NCBI GenBank assembly: GCA_916610825.1
Contig: OU744452.1
Span: 11,140,110 to 11,204,109, forward strand
Reading direction: 5' to 3'
Source of the DNA: Haliclystus octoradiatus
Lineage: Eukaryota > Cnidaria > Staurozoa > Stauromedusae > Haliclystidae
Length of the DNA stretch: 64,000 nucleotides
Positions 27,401-34,697 of the stretch are shown piece by piece. The stretch's first letter is position 1, and each line of letters starts with the position of its first letter. The translations under genes and the position numbers were made by a program. The notes beneath the pieces were generated by a model that was not told the origin of the DNA, searched no databases, and was given only the letters and a program-made list of their open reading frames with translations.

Positions 27401-30400
27401 ACTTAGTGCTGCGAATTGACAATCGAGACCTATCTACAATGAAATCTGTTGAAATTGATCTGCAGTGTCGCGGCAGATATCAATAAAGAGCATTAACAAT
27501 CATTTATCTTAGCGAAAGAGCCAGTTGTCTAGAAATAGATGAGTGGTTCTGGTGCCTTTGGTAGGGTTATACTGTCTTAATTACTTATACTACTTTACTT
27601 GTGAAACAATGTCCCTTCTCATTTAGAAACTTCAGCAACACCAACTGTTGTATGATGCATTAACATGGCTACGTTATAAATCACCTAATAATACTACTTG
27701 TGTAGTTTTGCTATAATTTTTTGGGTCTGCAAACTTTCTGAGCGGCCATATGTTTTTGAGTCTGTAATCGAATCTTCAGATAAAAACCTTTTTAATTGGC
27801 CCCAAGTTCTTGGATCTGTAATCATATCTTCGGATTGAGAATATTTTGATATAGGATTGTTTCACATGGAGGTGGGCAGCGTAGCGTTGATGGTCCAGAG
27901 ACCCTATGGTAAGTTTAGAAATTACCTAATGATACTACTTTTGTAACTGTAATGCAATATTGATTTAAAAATAAAGCACAACAACAACAACTCACATAGT
28001 TGTCCAAAATGTCTGGATTTGTCCATTCGACACCTGGAAGACGAAATTAAAAATACATTTCAATAATGTTGTATTATTAAGCTTTGTATTATCAGGATGA
28101 TATAATGAGAACTAACACAATTCGAATTTGCATTTTCAAGAGTTTTAAAAAGCTAATTAAATAGTGTCTTACATTTACGTAAATAATCCAACTAAACTGT
28201 AACTAACATCTTCATACATTGAATAATTCAATTCTAAAACTAGCTTCTCCGCTCGACGTCAATAACATCCTTAAAACTTAACAACATTTTCACAAAAGCG
28301 TATCACTTTTGTTCGATCAAAAATATTAAAAGTGAGAGGTTTTAGGTAAATCAAGATTTTCTTGTTTGATTCATTCATTGTAAAGATACAATTGAGCATA
28401 CTATTATGGTCACCTCTATGTTGCATCCACCTTTCTATAGGGACTACTTGTGTGTAATATTTGAAAAGTATTATTCTATTGAATCGATCCTGTATATAAG
28501 GACCACCTGTCTATAGTGGTCAGCTACTCAATTTCTTACATGTGCCTATTATACACTAGCCTGCGCGCAGACCCAAATCTTTTTTTTATGATTAGTAGGG
28601 TCTGCGTAATATCGACAGAAAGCTTGCGCTGGGCGGAAGTTGGAGGGAGTGGCGGAACGTCACTACACTTTAACTCCTGCTGCTCAGCGTTGTTCAACGA
28701 CAGACGGCGTCACAAACAGCATTTCTGCGAGTCCGATTTTCGTAAATAACAAAACTTTTCACAATCAAAATTGACACTTATTATTTACGAAATAAGATGA
28801 ATTGATTCATAACCACGTTCAAATGTTTCATACTAACTTGATACAAAGTACTATTTGTGTTCAATATGAAGTGATCTAAGCTGTCCAATGTTTTTAATGC
28901 ATTTGTTTTTGACAAAGAAACTCGAAAATTGACATCGGCATCGGTAATAAAACGATGTTGAGAATTAGTCTTTCGTAAAGAAATATTTTTGTAATCCATT
29001 GCCATGGCGCAGCGAAAAAGATCCAGAGATTAAATCGTTCTATATCTAATAAAATGATTTGTTCTTTCGATATTACCCATGACAAATTGGCTTTTACGAT
29101 GAACACAAACACAATCCAAAATCCAAATGAATTTCAGTATCTTGAAATCAAGTCTTTATTGGCCGATATGCTGCATGTAAAATAGCATGTCTCGTCCTCC
29201 GTGAAAGGCAAATTAACAACAAATCGTTTTTGTCAATACACTATGTTCCTTTTACTACAAAAATAATTAAAAAAAGTCTGTATTGAATGAGAGAGTCTGA
29301 GGTCTCCCTCGTGCGAAACTGAAACGAACACATGCAAATTGATTTTATCAAAGAAGAACGACGTTTTATTATTCGGCTTGCGTGTAGCATACTTGAAAAG
29401 GATTGCGTCAAAACTTATATTTATCAACCAATCATGTTCTGGTTCTAGTTTTGGAGAACTCGCTAGCGATTGGCTGATGAACAATAGATAAACAATAGAT
29501 TTCTCACGTTTCTGCCACTCCCCCTAATTCAGTCCAGCGCAAGCTTTCTGTCGATATTACGCAGACCCTACTAATCATAAAAAAAAGATTTGGGTCTGCG
29601 CGCAGGCTAATTATACACAGGTTTTTAATTGTATGAATGTTCCATTCCATGGAGTTAGCCTGCCCATACCCAAATCTATTTTGAAGATCAGTAGGGTATA
29701 CGTTGTATTGAGAGAAAAAATTGGGTTTGCGTATAAATACTAATACAGGGTGAACTTCATGAAAAATTTGATTATATCACAATGTTGGTCAGATGGAGCA
29801 ACAGCAATTAAATAAAACTGAGCAGTGCAGATAGCTGAATGATTCTTACCATCATCAATGACTGAAACCACAATACCACGACCAGTGATATTATGTTCCC
29901 ACACGCCAGTGACATTAATATCATGGCCAACAAATTTCAAATTGTCCTTGAAAATAATTAACATTAAACTAATTAATAAAAATGATAATAATAGTCAGAG
30001 AATCAGACAGTCATGCTGACGTTTATGCTATTATTTAAGCTCTGCTATATTTCGCATTGAGCCCTATGTTACATCAGAAAGACAACGTTTTACAAATATT
30101 AAAAATTACATTTATATTAGGATACAATAATAAAACACTGCTCTTAGCTTGTCTATTAGGTTAGTATTATCCCTTCTTGATAGGCAGGGTTTCGATAAAA
30201 TGGGGAATTCTGGGACTGAGAGGCTTCTGCAAGGCTAGCAAAATTAGCTTCTTTCTTTTTTTGGACAGAGAAGTAAAACGGTGCAGTTTTTATCATATTT
30301 TGATGACAATAGCCGTAAAATAAAAAGATGTGTAAATGTTTGAATGGTGAAGTCACCCGAAAAAAATTTGAAGGAAAAATGTTTTATTGGATCCTGGTGA

Positions 30401-32100
30401 TATTTTGTAACAGTGTAAGTACAAAACTAATTGAATAAATTTAGATATGATATGGAAACATTATTTCTGGACCCAGGAACACTTGCTAGAGCTAGTCTAC
30501 ATGCTTGTTAAAATGCTGGTTATAGCTCACAGAAGGATAACTGTAGGCCCTATTATGCTAGTACCCTTGTACAGTGGCCACAATCAAAATAACTAAGACT
30601 GTGGAAAAGGCCATCTATTACAACACTTGAGATGGTCAGTCAATATGCTTGAAACAAAGACAGTTTAGACTACTACGGGACACTTGAACATTTGTAGCAT
30701 TTTGGCAAATCGCGTACGTCAGACTAAAAATAAATAGATGATTTTTATATTTTTTGAGAAAAGTGTTCACATAAAGCCTTATTGCTGAAGTGTAGAAAGT
30801 CAACAAATGTCCTTCAACTGTTTTAATAAGTTTCCGAATTACAGAGATCTGCAAGCAGGTTATCGTGTCCAGATCTGTTACTTTCCTTAGAAAGATTTTA
30901 GTCTGCACACAGGCTGTTATTTTCCTGACTATCACCACCGGGAAGTTCTCCTGAAATGACAGCAGGAACTAGGAAGTTATGTATTCTAATTTACTGTATA
31001 TAAATTCCGTTTCATACAAATTATAGTCACCGTAGGAAGAAATAGATTAATTTGATTGATTTTTGCTTATGCTAGTTAAGTCTGCGTTAAGTCTGCTATG
31101 GTCTTAACAACACCAGCTGGATAGAAAGAGAGGATTAAAATTCAAAAGATTGAAACATCTTACTGTAACTAATTGAAAAAAAAAAAAACGAACACAGAAG
31201 AATTCAAAAGACCCCTATAAACTGTGCTACATCTGTTTAAATACCCAAAAACTTTCAAATGTTTACTTATTATTCATCATATTTGGAGAACTTTCAAAAA
31301 ATGACGCAGAAGTGTGATATGTTGGATAAAAAGATTTGAATAGATAATTAACCCGCAAAACCACTTAATCGCATGCCAGCTGTTAAATGACTTATATGTC
31401 AATAATTTACTGTCATCAGTCGCTATGACAACGGAAATAAAACGCCGCGAAGTATAAGTTGACGTCTTATAAATCAAAATCTGAACGGTATTATTTATAA
31501 TTGTCACAAAGTGAATAGAATTACAACGCTTTTAATAGTACTTACTAGATGCCATTGTGAGGGAAAAAATTGATCATGGAATTGAAGACCACGTTTAAAT
31601 CTTTTTCTAACGATATCTTGTTTGGACCATTTGATTTTATTATGCTCGTTAAGTTTCTCGTTCACTTCACGATGTAAATTAACTTCAGTAGAATTAAAAC
31701 GCGTCCTTCCTTCTTTATTTTGATCAAAAAATAAATTATGAACAAATAAATAATGACCCTTTAAACCACCAATTTGCCCATGACTAATTAGATCTAATTC
31801 ATTTGCAATATCTTTAGCAATTTCAGATTTTATTAGACCATTATTATCATCAATAGTTTGTGGAATATAAACAGCCCAAGACAGTGATAAAATATTATTC
31901 TCTTCGAATCTTTCATCACTATTCAAAACATTATCAACAATATTTGTAAACATATGATTTGACAATCCATTAGAAGTCATCCATTTATTATCAAAAGTAA
32001 CACTATTTTTCTTCTTTTTATCAACACCATCAGTTTCATAACAATAAATCAGAGGTAGCATGGCCAGAAAATATATCCATTGACATGAGTAAGTGTACAT
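2642..32100 (-). CDS. PCSK7: Proprotein convertase, PCSK7-like (19 coding exons)
   Basis: Subtilisin/kexin-type endoprotease that cuts precursor proteins after basic motifs in the secretory pathway. Exons, 5' to 3' of the gene: 31546-32100, 29850-29946, 27996-28033, 26818-26906, 13031-13104, 12333-12423, 11557-11611, 10553-10691, 10271-10371, 9327-9439, 8614-8779, 8137-8239, 7486-7538, 6508-6605, 5649-5743, 4766-4856, 4035-4146, 3290-3489, 2642-2957. All junctions are GT-AG and phases agree, giving 861 residues. Order: signal peptide, prodomain, catalytic domain (Asp216, His257, oxyanion Asn357, Ser434), P domain, membrane helix, cytoplasmic tail. The family call rests on PCSK7-type wording such as [25 protein letters not shown] and [11 protein letters not shown], and on the membrane anchor. 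Most introns are small; intron 4 is 13.7 kb because of nested transposons. Exon positions were assigned by eye. Confidence 0.95.
4035..8239 (-). CDS. PCSK7: PCSK7-like exons 12-17: P (homo-B) domain and stalk
   Basis: Residues 507-690. The segment contains recognisable P-domain wording: SLEHVTIT (exon 13), VSPSGTVS (exon 14), [12 protein letters not shown] and GTWSLIV (exon 15), and [11 protein letters not shown] (exon 16). The P domain stabilises the convertase catalytic domain. Exon 17 encodes a Pro-rich, Gly-rich stalk ([10 protein letters not shown]) ahead of the membrane helix. Exon 16 (4766-4856) is too short to stand out as an ORF. It was found by reading through the frame between the phase-1 end of exon 15 and the phase-2 start of exon 17. 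Confidence 0.88.
4552..4769. repeat. Tandem duplication, about 141-bp period, reaching a splice donor
   Basis: A segment of about 76 bp at 4552-4627 recurs at 4693-4769 with few differences; both run from GCAGTCAATG to AAACTCACAATT. The second copy contains the GTGAGT donor of PCSK7-like exon 16 and the last four coding bases. The first copy keeps the same donor-like string. Looser similarity between the copies suggests a longer duplicated unit. Confidence 0.8.
5155..5483 (-). repeat. tRNA-derived SINE-like copy, head degraded
   Basis: This copy matches, on the minus strand, the family seen at 27150-27595 and 53888-54272. Shared landmarks are GAGTACCATCTTCTGATGG, GATCTGCAGTGTCGTG, and a 3' part with AGCGAAAAGAGCCA. 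The B-box-like GGTTCAAA is interrupted by a short duplication and the A box is lost. It lies in the PCSK7-like intron between exons 15 and 16. Confidence 0.75.
5934..6105. repeat. Dispersed MITE-like repeat with CAGTCGAAC ends
   Basis: The segment begins ACAGTCGAAC and ends with GGAGGGATATTAAGC and a degraded copy of the inverted start. A second copy sits at 51070-51195 in the KIAA1549-like gene. Both share TCTCATATTC followed by TACCTYGCTTAATAT. No coding capacity. Confidence 0.6.
6151..6330. repeat. Palindromic 'GGCCACCTGT' repeat, complete copy
   Basis: Ends are TACAGTCAAACCTG and CAGGTTTCACTGTA, an imperfect inverted pair. The inside holds several CGGYCACCTGT / ACAGGTGGCC-type arms. Related copies or pieces occur near 28409, 36340, 46190, 49065, 52732, 60420 and 63729, so it is the commonest dispersed repeat in this window. 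A non-autonomous DNA element is the likeliest nature. Confidence 0.75.
7019..7215 (-). repeat. Dispersed repeat, copy 1
   Basis: Shares with 50366-50580 the landmarks TTTCTTTGCATAGTC, CTTGTGATTGGCTTA, and a distal ATCACACT/ACCACACT-TAT segment. Read on the minus strand both give similar short peptides (SQSQETT versus SQSQEPT), but each frame is too short and diverged to be a gene. It is most likely an old mobile element relic. Confidence 0.5.
8614..29946 (-). CDS. PCSK7: PCSK7-like exons 2-11: subtilisin-type catalytic domain
   Basis: Residues 186-506. Exon 2 carries the catalytic Asp216 (VSVIDDG). Exon 4 carries His257 (HHGTR). Exon 8 carries the oxyanion-hole Asn357 (VVASGNGG). Exon 10 carries the nucleophile Ser434 ([11 protein letters not shown]). 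The substrate-pocket stretch [18 protein letters not shown] straddles exons 6 and 7. All four catalytic positions are present, so the enzyme should be active. The exon 6 donor had to be placed at GTTAGT (12327-12332), not at the overlapping GTAGGT, to keep the frame; with that choice the family motif reads through perfectly. Confidence 0.93.
9649..9720. repeat. Perfect 24-bp tandem triplication
   Basis: AGGAACTTAATTCATGTGTTGCTT occurs three times end to end (9649-9672, 9673-9696, 9697-9720) with no difference seen. It lies in a PCSK7-like intron, next to the TTCATGAAC repeat array. Confidence 0.95.
9738..10240. repeat. TTCATGAAC palindromic tandem array with inverted ends
   Basis: About five units of 85-90 bp, each made of TTCATGAACTGTTCATGAA-like palindromes plus GTCCGTGAGGGTTGATGAA and GGATGTTAAATGGCCCC. 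The array is bounded by CCCCTGCAAGAAACAGTTCAGG and the inverted CCTGAATTGTTTTTCACAGGGG. It therefore looks like a MITE whose interior has expanded in tandem. It lies in the PCSK7-like intron between exons 9 and 10. Confidence 0.85.
11835..11960. repeat. TTCATGAAC-family MITE fragment
   Basis: Contains repeated TTCATGAACTGTTCATGAA-type palindromes with AAATTAGGCCATTAAGC. It is a diverged copy of the family at 9738-10240 and 12132-12290. Confidence 0.65.
12132..12290. repeat. TTCATGAAC-family MITE, compact full copy
   Basis: Begins CCCCTGCGAAAAACAGTTCAGG and ends with the inverted ACAATTC..TTTTTTGCAGGGG. The two halves mirror each other around 12210 (GTTCATCAACGTTCAATGGCCCC versus GGGGCCATTCAACGTTCATGAA), so the whole unit can fold back. 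No coding capacity. Confidence 0.8.
13150..13290. repeat. Degraded TTCATGAAC-family copy
   Basis: Scattered AAAATTCATGAACCGATGAAAACTG and TTAATTCATAAAGTGTTC motifs close to PCSK7-like exon 5 resemble the family but are diverged. The boundaries are uncertain. Confidence 0.4.
13813..14098 (+). repeat. 5' LTR of the gypsy element
   Basis: 286 bp, TGT...ACA, no difference seen from the 3' LTR. A TATATATA string near 14065-14075 is a plausible TATA box. The sequence just after it, TGGAGCCCGATTAATCG from 14101, is a candidate tRNA primer-binding site; I did not identify the tRNA. Confidence 0.92.
14099..14448 (+). promoter_or_regulatory. Gypsy leader with candidate primer-binding site
   Basis: About 350 bp between LTR and gag. 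It starts with ATTGGAGCCCG, the probable primer-binding site, and has no open frame of note. The packaging signal would be expected here but cannot be recognised by eye. Confidence 0.5.
14449..15870 (+). CDS. gag: Gypsy gag polyprotein
   Basis: 473 residues from ATG at 14449 (context AAGATGG); the frame is open slightly further upstream but without an ATG. The N-terminal part is followed by a Ser/Thr-rich linker, a capsid-like region ([20 protein letters not shown] is typical of retrotransposon gag), and a CX2CX4HX4C zinc knuckle near residues 444-457 ([14 protein letters not shown]). It forms the virus-like particle and binds element RNA. It ends at TAG 15868-15870, 14 bases before the pol ATG, which is in the -1 frame. 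Confidence 0.9.
   Translation: MASAIPIDDVEIEVETAFLRLTTAELTTVAEGLYIPTENWEGKSKIYIIKLLRRYFDTLNELERYTAYINLLKIITDEFVSQTSTTNVSSVATSETVNITTVAQSSITAITVSTDALPLSSSLPLSTQSILSSINSPVPTVTTSTVLPNSIPSTGSSSTNPIIYSLNRVQNLCKLSGQIGHPGQKDKLSYVGLIRQINDQLARGYTDSEVTSAIIRAITPGIQLRSYLETLPDITLPRLKEIVRSHYQEKSSIELYQELTSMRQQENEDPLAFILRAFELRSKVCLASEEEGGVKCDHHLVNSLTMDTIESGIRQEYENIRIQIRPFLRMPGVSDVTLITQMRTIMAAETNRNNKIGQQQKHVKRINAVKVPDQTESASNTDMSSLLEAIKTLQIQVSSINELKSNVNKIQADLNAIGRPQNSQPRLPVCQNCLTSGLDKCPHCRKCGGDNHIARYCRKRSENFNGLQTRDGQ
15885..18994 (+). CDS. pol: Gypsy pol, 5' part (MYND finger, protease, RT, RNase H), broken by BEL insertion
   Basis: Begins MSPVNV with an unexpected MYND-type finger at about residues 7-46, spacing CX2CX9CX2CX5CX3CX7HX3C. 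Next come an aspartic protease (YDTGAQ, Asp near residue 99), reverse transcriptase (YLDDLLVF near 563-570), RNase H ([10 protein letters not shown] near 743) and the first His residues of the integrase zinc-binding domain ([11 protein letters not shown]). The BEL/Pao LTR starts at 18995. The open frame runs a few codons into the LTR before a stop at 19014-19016. The catalytic RT motif is intact. The remainder of integrase resumes at 23828. Confidence 0.92.
18995..19586 (+). repeat. 5' LTR of the BEL/Pao element
   Basis: 592 bp. TATATAAA at 19276-19283 is a good TATA box. A 43-codon basic frame starts at ATG 19293 ([14 protein letters not shown]...) and contains a donor-like CGAT|GTAAGA near 19413, followed by several acceptor-like TTTAG/ACAG strings. 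The same layout is in the 3' LTR. Confidence 0.92.
19634..23197 (+). CDS. BEL/Pao Gag-protease-integrase polyprotein (RT and RNase H deleted)
   Basis: 1187 residues from ATG 19634. Coiled-coil-like, charged N-terminus with a short repeat ([19 protein letters not shown]). A gag domain of DUF1759 type lies around 205-400 ([14 protein letters not shown]). Zinc knuckles lie near 412 and 445 ([14 protein letters not shown]). The retropepsin-like protease is near 519 ([10 protein letters not shown]). The GWVAFG motif follows, and at about residue 670 the sequence passes straight to CKEETWPEN and FNSWSKVKR, the segment that in BEL/Pao polyproteins follows RNase H. The integrase zinc domain lies near 815-865, its catalytic core has Asp895, Asp958 and Glu1008, and a DUF5641-like end follows. 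No YXDD motif exists anywhere. The frame has no stop or shift, so the deletion is in frame. Confidence 0.93.
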   Translation: MANPDVDTLMYQRRSAKGRVTRVMRKMDDLVEQATDDINELDDDLRTLYICYEKAENIHEELQLLLSIENTDQDDDTWIEQLHKAMCDSRKRIRSYINQERNAAPLQTSSIIQVIKTASQEADDVFEDSFQTMEEMISSGQKQNRRDSEQGATNSQKELTKQPLPTQQRRSVDERNLDLTKHEEALAKQEEALTKHEEATPTRVQSGTPMVRYKLSLPFFSGKLKDYRKFRTTFKTLVDKDNTDQNTKLHVLRGRLEKIPARLIWNMENYDQAWNKLDKTYGREDQITDLCYKELDELRPVRKGDAAGFLNFATTVQDIVIQLQNANCEADLKSMGLLKTIASKMTDEDKERWGREIRENKQKETVLGLNEWLESESIIKSQAYSLEPSTTKTKTGSSHATQSNNYTRKRECFVCTEDHLVEDCKSFLDSTIDERWSKVKQNRACFCCLKMGHGIRECHKLKECNSEGCTKKHHGLLHKEATISAASKEDNNKKVQLATTRVIVKDNHGRSKEANVLIDAGSQLTFIREGFSKSLGIQGIKTNLNLSVVGGVRTTTTTRKVCISLSSVTNKGSEQEIKAIEMKKICENIVSVKDKDLNKYEHLKDVKFNNVNGSVDILIGCDNPHFHVGETRMGKPGTPIAINTILGWVAFGPTKMSTQDSTTAVTNMAQCKEETWPENIIIKEKSDEERKQQKITISCAITKVEDVLHIHKFNSWSKVKRTMCYVFRFINILKNKGTMINKGPLDNDELQRAEISLLKIAQKEMQNDVNKGRYEQLTPFVDENGIIRVGGKIDKTATLPYDQRHPILIARNNVLSRLLMMQCHKDVRHHGTERVLAQSRLRFWIVQGRQLAKSIATNCVTCKKLRNVPEEQLMAELPSYRLKPFSPPFCYVGIDYFGPITVKMTRKRREKRYGALFTCLNTRAIHLEVAEDMSTEAFLQVLRRFYARRGQQKLINSDNGSNFVGAEKELKKMIENWDKDALTDFNAERQISWKFNTPLASHHGGVFEAMVKLAKKAMKATIGDHVLTEDSLHTLLCEVEQLVNSRPLAPMSSDPNDGAYLTPNHLLLGRSTATTPQGPFEESKDPSKRFLFIQTLTNLFWKKWIRDYLPTLMRRKKWCKEQRKVSIGDIVLVIDSNLPRGKWQMAKVIEVYPAKDNMVRSVKVKTQSGEYNRPITKLCLLLPIELQ
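23198..23235 (+). promoter_or_regulatory. BEL/Pao candidate polypurine tract
   Basis: The short stretch between the ORF stop and the 3' LTR ends GTGGCGGGAA, a purine-rich string immediately before TGTTCC. This is where plus-strand DNA priming is expected. Confidence 0.5.
23236..23827 (+). repeat. 3' LTR of the BEL/Pao element
   Basis: 592 bp, same length as the 5' LTR and no mismatch found by eye. It is followed by the second copy of the ACCTG target duplication and then by the continuing gypsy pol frame. Confidence 0.92.
23828..25375 (+). CDS. pol: Gypsy pol, 3' part (integrase core and C-terminal tail)
   Basis: Continuation of the gypsy pol frame after the BEL/Pao insertion; the frame is open from within the LTR (23807), but that part is not gypsy sequence. 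It carries the integrase catalytic core: Asp at 23918 (LISIDFVH), Asp in [10 protein letters not shown] (about 24097) and Glu in GQCERMNG (about 24201). A GPY/F-like module follows ([11 protein letters not shown]). Then come a strongly acidic Glu tract (near 25020-25090) and a Tyr/Pro-rich end. No chromodomain was recognised. Without the 5' part it has no own start, so it is a broken gene half. Confidence 0.9.
   Translation, partial: TCIKQRRPAALQPAPMDSILTSAPLELISIDFVHLETSSGGYEYILTIVDHFTRFLQAYPTRNKSAKTAAQKLYNEFVPRFGIPQKLLHDQGKEFENSLFAELNKLYGIKKCRTTPYHPQSNGQCERMNGTILALLRTLEENQKSHWKDHLNKLIHAYNCTQHSITNYSPYFLMFGRSPRLPIDEIFSTYTPKTKSYKDYVKTWASAMSDAYQIAGQRTASRKSKDRDRRNSGRLAASLEPGDRILVKNVTPHSGPGKLRSYWEPHVYEVISVIGDSGLVYKVCREDQVGRERVLHRNLLYPCDQLPSESKVLGTKEADAKKQNVPLDNRHQNNIFYDNEDREQLADVEDEDEDEVPDELIVYQQDDDAATPNCTDTIDYGVLQPEDVFEDTHPREMEEEELVEEEEEEEEEEIAEEREEDNSPQSTNRPRRTLRPRQVFTYNELGNPTICNIHPTQLHQTPQSIYAHPNVLHHTYAPYPSYLPMMPSTTPYPCYITSYSSYYYLVPRFSQPILV
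25376..25883 (+). other. Gypsy 3' untranslated region and polypurine tract
   Basis: AT-rich, no frame. It ends AAAGAAGGGACGAA immediately before the 3' LTR, a purine-rich run that fits the plus-strand primer site. Confidence 0.6.
25884..26169 (+). repeat. 3' LTR of the gypsy element
   Basis: 286 bp, no difference seen from 13813-14098. It is followed directly by CGTA, the second copy of the target duplication. Confidence 0.92.
26455..26640. repeat. TTCATGAAC-family MITE copy
   Basis: Repeats of GTTCATGAACTAGTTCATGAACTG and ATTGGGCAATTTTACGTTCATGAA, ending TTTTCACAGGGG like the array at 9738-10240. It lies just outside the hAT-like element, about 180 bp 5' (in gene direction) of nothing coding; the nearest exon is exon 4 at 26818. 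Confidence 0.65.
27150..27595 (+). repeat. tRNA-derived SINE, best head
   Basis: The head resembles a tRNA gene with an internal RNA polymerase III promoter: A box TAGCTCAGATGG at 27155-27166 and B box GGTTCAAATCC at 27210-27220. An ATT-rich microsatellite at about 27292-27322 interrupts it. The common body then follows (GAGTACCATCTTCTGATAG, GATCTGCAGTGTCGCGG, TTAGCGAAAGAGCCA). The other copies are at 5155-5483 and 53888-54272, both on the minus strand. It is not a functional tRNA gene, because the body does not fold as a cloverleaf acceptor pair. Confidence 0.8.
28409..28556. repeat. Palindromic 'GGCCACCTGT' repeat, left part
   Basis: GGTCACCTCTATG, TATTCTATTGAATCGATCCTGTATATAAG and GACCACCTGTCTATAGTGGTCA match the 6151-6330 family. 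The copy is cut at 28556 by the MULE-like insertion and resumes as CACAGGTTTTTAATTG after 29618. Confidence 0.75.
28557..29609. mobile_element. MULE-like foldback element with perfect 76-bp inverted ends
   Basis: 28557-28632 and 29534-29609 are perfect inverted repeats over 76 bp, starting TAGCCTGCGCGCAGACCC; weaker similarity (GGAGTGGC..GAACGT) continues inward. A 9-bp direct repeat ATTATACAC flanks the element (28548-28556 and 29610-29618). Long inverted ends plus a 9-bp duplication fit Mutator-like elements. The 900-bp inside has only frames below 80 codons, so it is non-autonomous. It sits in PCSK7-like intron 2. Confidence 0.8.
29655..29745. repeat. Diverged relic of the same MULE-like terminus
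   Basis: TTAGCCTGCCCATACCCAAATCTATTTTGAAGATCAGTAGGGTATACGT aligns with the terminus of the neighbouring foldback element, but with many changes. It starts about 45 bp beyond that element. No partner end was found. Confidence 0.5.
31546..32100 (-). CDS. PCSK7: PCSK7-like exon 1: signal peptide and inhibitory prodomain
   Basis: This exon encodes residues 1-185. An N-terminal hydrophobic stretch ([12 protein letters not shown]) acts as the signal peptide. A prodomain follows and ends in the polybasic KRFKR, the expected autocatalytic cleavage site. After it comes the start of the mature enzyme, with the family motif SQWHL at the exon end. The splice donor is CTA|GTAAGT, phase 0. The ATG has G at -3. 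The region is unusually long between signal peptide and cleavage site, with a Lys-rich and Asn-rich segment. Any non-coding 5' exon further upstream was not identified. Confidence 0.9.
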
Positions 32101-34697
32101 GCCAAGTACTAAACAACATCAAGCGAAATTTGTTCATAAAACGGCACATTTGGTAACGATGGTATTATGATTAACGTATAAATAAACATCCAACGCGAAT
32201 TTAATTATAGACAATAGTGTATAGATCAGTTTTAAATTGGCTGACATCTGTTACAAATGCTGTGATTTTCTTGCCTTGAGCTATTCGGATTAAATCCATA
32301 TTCATGCCATTGTTCTTTATTAAAACCGCACCGCCACTCATATTTTGAACGTGGCCACAATAATATGCGCGCGCATTCCGTTACAGGTGGCAATTGCTCT
32401 CAACTAAAGCACCATTTAGCATTACAACTGTATACTCATTATGTAATAATAATAATAGTAATAATAACATAATAATAGTAGGATTGTTCCACACCAGTTC
32501 TTGGTATAGTGCTCAATGAAATTAATCAGATGAATTTTTGTAGGATGGTTGAAATAAATCCCGGAATAAATCGCCTGATGATCACCTTCTGGTGTGAAAC
32601 TTGAAGTAGCGGAATTCTAGAATGTACTTTCATCTTTGACTCTCATTATATATACTCGGCATTATGTAGCATTATTTTATGCAATTCAGTGTTGAGTTGT
32701 TCCGTAATGCAGTATTTGGAGAGTATAGTTAGCACAATCAATTTGCCGCACCTAATTATATGCTGGGCGCGATCAATTCCGCCTCACGAAAGACAAAGCA
32801 TGGATAATCATCAATATTTATATCTACCGTACGATAGTGCATAATGTAAATGTAAATCCCATGCTGAATATGGAAGTTTATTGCTAAAAGTGTATTGTTG
32901 GGCATCAGTCAAGCTCTACCATTACTATACGGCTATTTCCATTCGCAGCAATGATCTTGGTAACATTTTAACATTACTGATCTCAGATGCCGCGATGCGA
33001 CAGATCGCAGATGAAATTTAAGAGATTTCACTGCAATTAGATTTTGATTGTCCGACGATGGCAGTGGGTGGACAGTACCGGATACGCTGCAGCTCTTCGT
33101 ACAATACAATGCCCTCTGGCTCCACCGGTCTGGCACAAACAAAACTTAAACTAAATATAGAATCAATTAATCATTCGCCTTTTGATCAGCAATCAAAATG
33201 GAAATTTCGAAAGTATCAATCAATGCCATTATGTTGATCAATTTCAGGACCAATTTCTATGAGAAAATGAACAACCAATCAGAAATGGGAATTTCGAACA
33301 GTACATTACAACTGACGCTGAACTGACGTAGTGTTGGTCTCTAAGTACAGTATATATCAGTATACGTCAAATAAAAATTGCTGGAAATGGATACCTTACT
33401 TTGGCTTGGCTTGCAGGATACATCAGTAATACAGTTGTTACAGACGTCTCATTTACAAAGAAACTAATCACTACAGTCTATTTTCCTTGAAACAACCAGG
33501 GAAAATTGACCATCGCAGCTTAAAAGTTGGAAAGTGAATGCTATTTCTCAAGCCAAAATTAGTGAAAGGGATCAGTGCGCTAAGGCCGTTGGTCAATTGT
33601 ATTTCTTTAATTAGAAACAGTACAATCATGGTACAATATTATAATAGCTTCAAATAAATATGAAGTAATTAAATAATGTACCGATGTACGATCAGGTCAA
33701 ATGATCAAATCATCTGATACTCATCTCACCTCCGAGTACATTCAAGATAATACATGGCTGGTACAGACAGGTGGTCGTTATATTGAGCAGACTGTTTAAT
33801 TTCATATTTGGACTCGCTTTCTTTTCTCCCTGAGCGTTAGCCTGCTCGCAAACTCACTGTCAAAATGTAAACTTGATATAGCTCTACTGTTTTACTAAGT
33901 TTACATTTAGACAGTGAGGCTGCAAGCAAAGCTCAAAATTTCGTTTAACTAGCACTTTCAATAATTCTAAATTTACAGATCTCATAGAAGGATGTAGATT
34001 ATAGTATGAATCTTCTTTCGCTAAATCATGGCTAAATTACCCTTTATTCAAGCATTTACTTTGAATTAAGTTGTAAAGAGATGCCTCACGTGTTTCTATG
34101 CTAAAGGCGTGTCCCTAGAGCACTGCTTTTGAAATCGGCAGTCGCTGCATATACGGTACACATGCAATATATATTATTTATTTTTTTCAAATTCAGTGAC
34201 TGTAAAGAAAAGTTAAAGAGTGAGTCATAATAATTGTTACTAGTTATTATAGGCTCAAGTTATATATTAAAATGAATTGGGAGATCGCGTGTTAACTATT
34301 TCATCGTTTGTTGTAAAACTGAAGCTGCGTACGATATACGCTTATATTCTTTATGTTCAGCAAACCACATAGACCATAGGCTCTACACGACTCTTTTGTT
34401 GAGAATACAAGGAAAGTACATGAAGCATGATTTTGAAAATGGCAACAGGCTCCACAGTCCACATCCTGGGTATTTTATGCATACTATTTCAAAGCATCTC
34501 CGTATTGATGTTATTTCATACATTTTAGAAATACTATTATTTATGAGCAATAGCCAAACAATCATATGTATTATCAGGTTCCATTTTATCAATGTCCAGG
34601 CAATGTCCCAAGCGAAGGAGATTAATTTGTACGGTATTATTATATGAATTTCTAGGACTGAAGCATTTATGATAATTTATCCGGGAATTTATCAAAA
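32101..34697. other. Intergenic: PCSK7-like upstream region to first transporter
   Basis: No gene supported. It contains the PCSK7-like promoter side, an AAT/AGT microsatellite (about 32446-32483), a GCGCGC patch near 32370, and a hairpin at 33838-33935. Short open frames on both strands near 34383-34647 have no recognisable motif and overlap each other. Confidence 0.6.
33838..33935. repeat. Short foldback (hairpin) element
   Basis: CTCACTGTCAAAATGTAAACTT and, about 25 bp later, AAGTTTACATTTAGACAGTGAG pair with one mismatch and flank a loop near 33880-33895. The outer GCCTGCTCGC / GCTGCAAGC is a looser match. It is most likely a MITE remnant; a hairpin RNA precursor is a weaker alternative. 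Confidence 0.65.

Noticed and set aside
34383..34647. Overlapping short frames on both strands
   Set aside because: No motif or splice logic; typical chance frames of AT-rich DNA.
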